Part shown: one piece after another, positions 13,751 to 13,881 of the stretch
Numbering within the stretch: position 1 is the first letter of the stretch
Layout: every line of letters begins with the position of its first letter
Source of the DNA: Bdellovibrionales bacterium
GTDB lineage: Bacteria > Bdellovibrionota > Bdellovibrionia > Bdellovibrionales > UBA1609
Reading direction: 5' to 3'
Length of the DNA stretch: 13,881 nt
NCBI GenBank assembly: GCA_020435185.1
Contig: JAGRAA010000011.1
Coordinates: forward strand, 1 to 13,881
Notes under the pieces: generated by a model
Told to the model about the DNA's origin: nothing
Databases searched by the model: none
What the model saw: the letters and a program-made list of their open reading frames with translations, nothing else
Position numbers and translations under genes: made by a program

Positions 13751-13881
13751 TTAAGTTTTTGAGGGTGAGCTTTCGGTGAGACGATTCATGATAAGGCAGG
13801 CCGTCATATCACCACTGACATTGATCACCGTTCGACTCATATCAAGAAGGCGATCAACGCCCATTATAAGCATAATTCCTG
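13751..13881 (-). CDS. Dicarboxylate/amino acid:cation symporter, C-terminal end (cut by window edge)
   Basis: Forty-two residues of the C-terminus are visible. The stretch GVDRLLDMSRTVINVSGDMT matches the conserved last membrane helix of the DAACS/SDF transporters (GltP, DctA, Glt(Ph)), in which D-M-x-R-T-x-x-N-V-x-G-D supplies aspartate, arginine and asparagine residues for substrate and sodium binding. These proteins import glutamate, aspartate or C4-dicarboxylates with Na+ or H+. The protein then ends in a short polar tail, NRLTESSPSKT. The stop lies 9 bp before the thioesterase start. The remainder of the gene lies outside the window, so the substrate cannot be specified. Confidence 0.85.
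   Translation of the reverse strand, partial: GIMLIMGVDRLLDMSRTVINVSGDMTACLIMNRLTESSPSKT

Overview
The window looks like chromosomal core DNA from an AT-rich Gram-negative bacterium. An outer-membrane FadL/OmpP1-type protein, a phosphatidylserine decarboxylase and Sec signal peptides point to a double membrane. The mix of a branched-chain acyl-CoA dehydrogenase next to a B12-dependent mutase, an M50 protease followed by scpA-scpB, an HTTM membrane protein and a COG2509-type flavoprotein suggests Bdellovibrionota or another former deltaproteobacterial lineage. That placement is an inference from gene content, not from a marker gene.

Layout. At the left edge the first codons of a cobalamin-binding methylmalonyl-CoA mutase-type protein (1-86, minus) diverge from a short/branched-chain acyl-CoA dehydrogenase (140-1291, plus); together they suggest catabolism of branched-chain amino acids or fatty acids through propionyl-CoA. 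A 110-bp near-perfect palindrome separates the dehydrogenase from a convergent FadL-like outer-membrane gene (1410-2660, minus). That gene starts only 28 bp from a divergent M50 site-2-type protease (2689-3345). A tightly packed plus-strand run follows: scpA (3427), scpB (4299), a one-TM protein with a WQFFSPDP motif (5657) and an HTTM protein (6256). The last three junctions are all 4-nt stop/start overlaps, so chromosome-segregation genes and an HTTM pair appear translationally coupled.

A separately promoted gene (7281-7985) encodes an apparently exported HExxH metallopeptidase resembling family M91, with a run of eight G immediately before its start codon. It converges on, and overlaps by 11 bp, a FAD-dependent dehydrogenase (7975-9525, minus), which in turn starts 29 bp from the divergent psd (9555-10418). 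A structured intergenic stretch (10425-10557) lies between psd and a minus-strand single-cluster ferredoxin (10615-10857). Release factor 3 (prfC, 11052-12611) has a leader with a hairpin and a possible 10-codon upstream ORF, and is followed by a uridine kinase (12672-13319). That gene converges, with a 4-bp overlap, on a hotdog thioesterase (13316-13741, minus), which lies 9 bp downstream of the truncated C-terminus of a dicarboxylate/glutamate:cation symporter (13751-13881, minus).

Most genes are ordinary housekeeping functions. The unusual material is the HTTM pair coupled to scpAB with its highly acidic, over-long ScpB, the exported metallopeptidase with the poly-G ribosome-binding region, and the structured non-coding elements. 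There is no rRNA, tRNA, CRISPR array, insertion sequence or gene-free stretch longer than about 200 bp.
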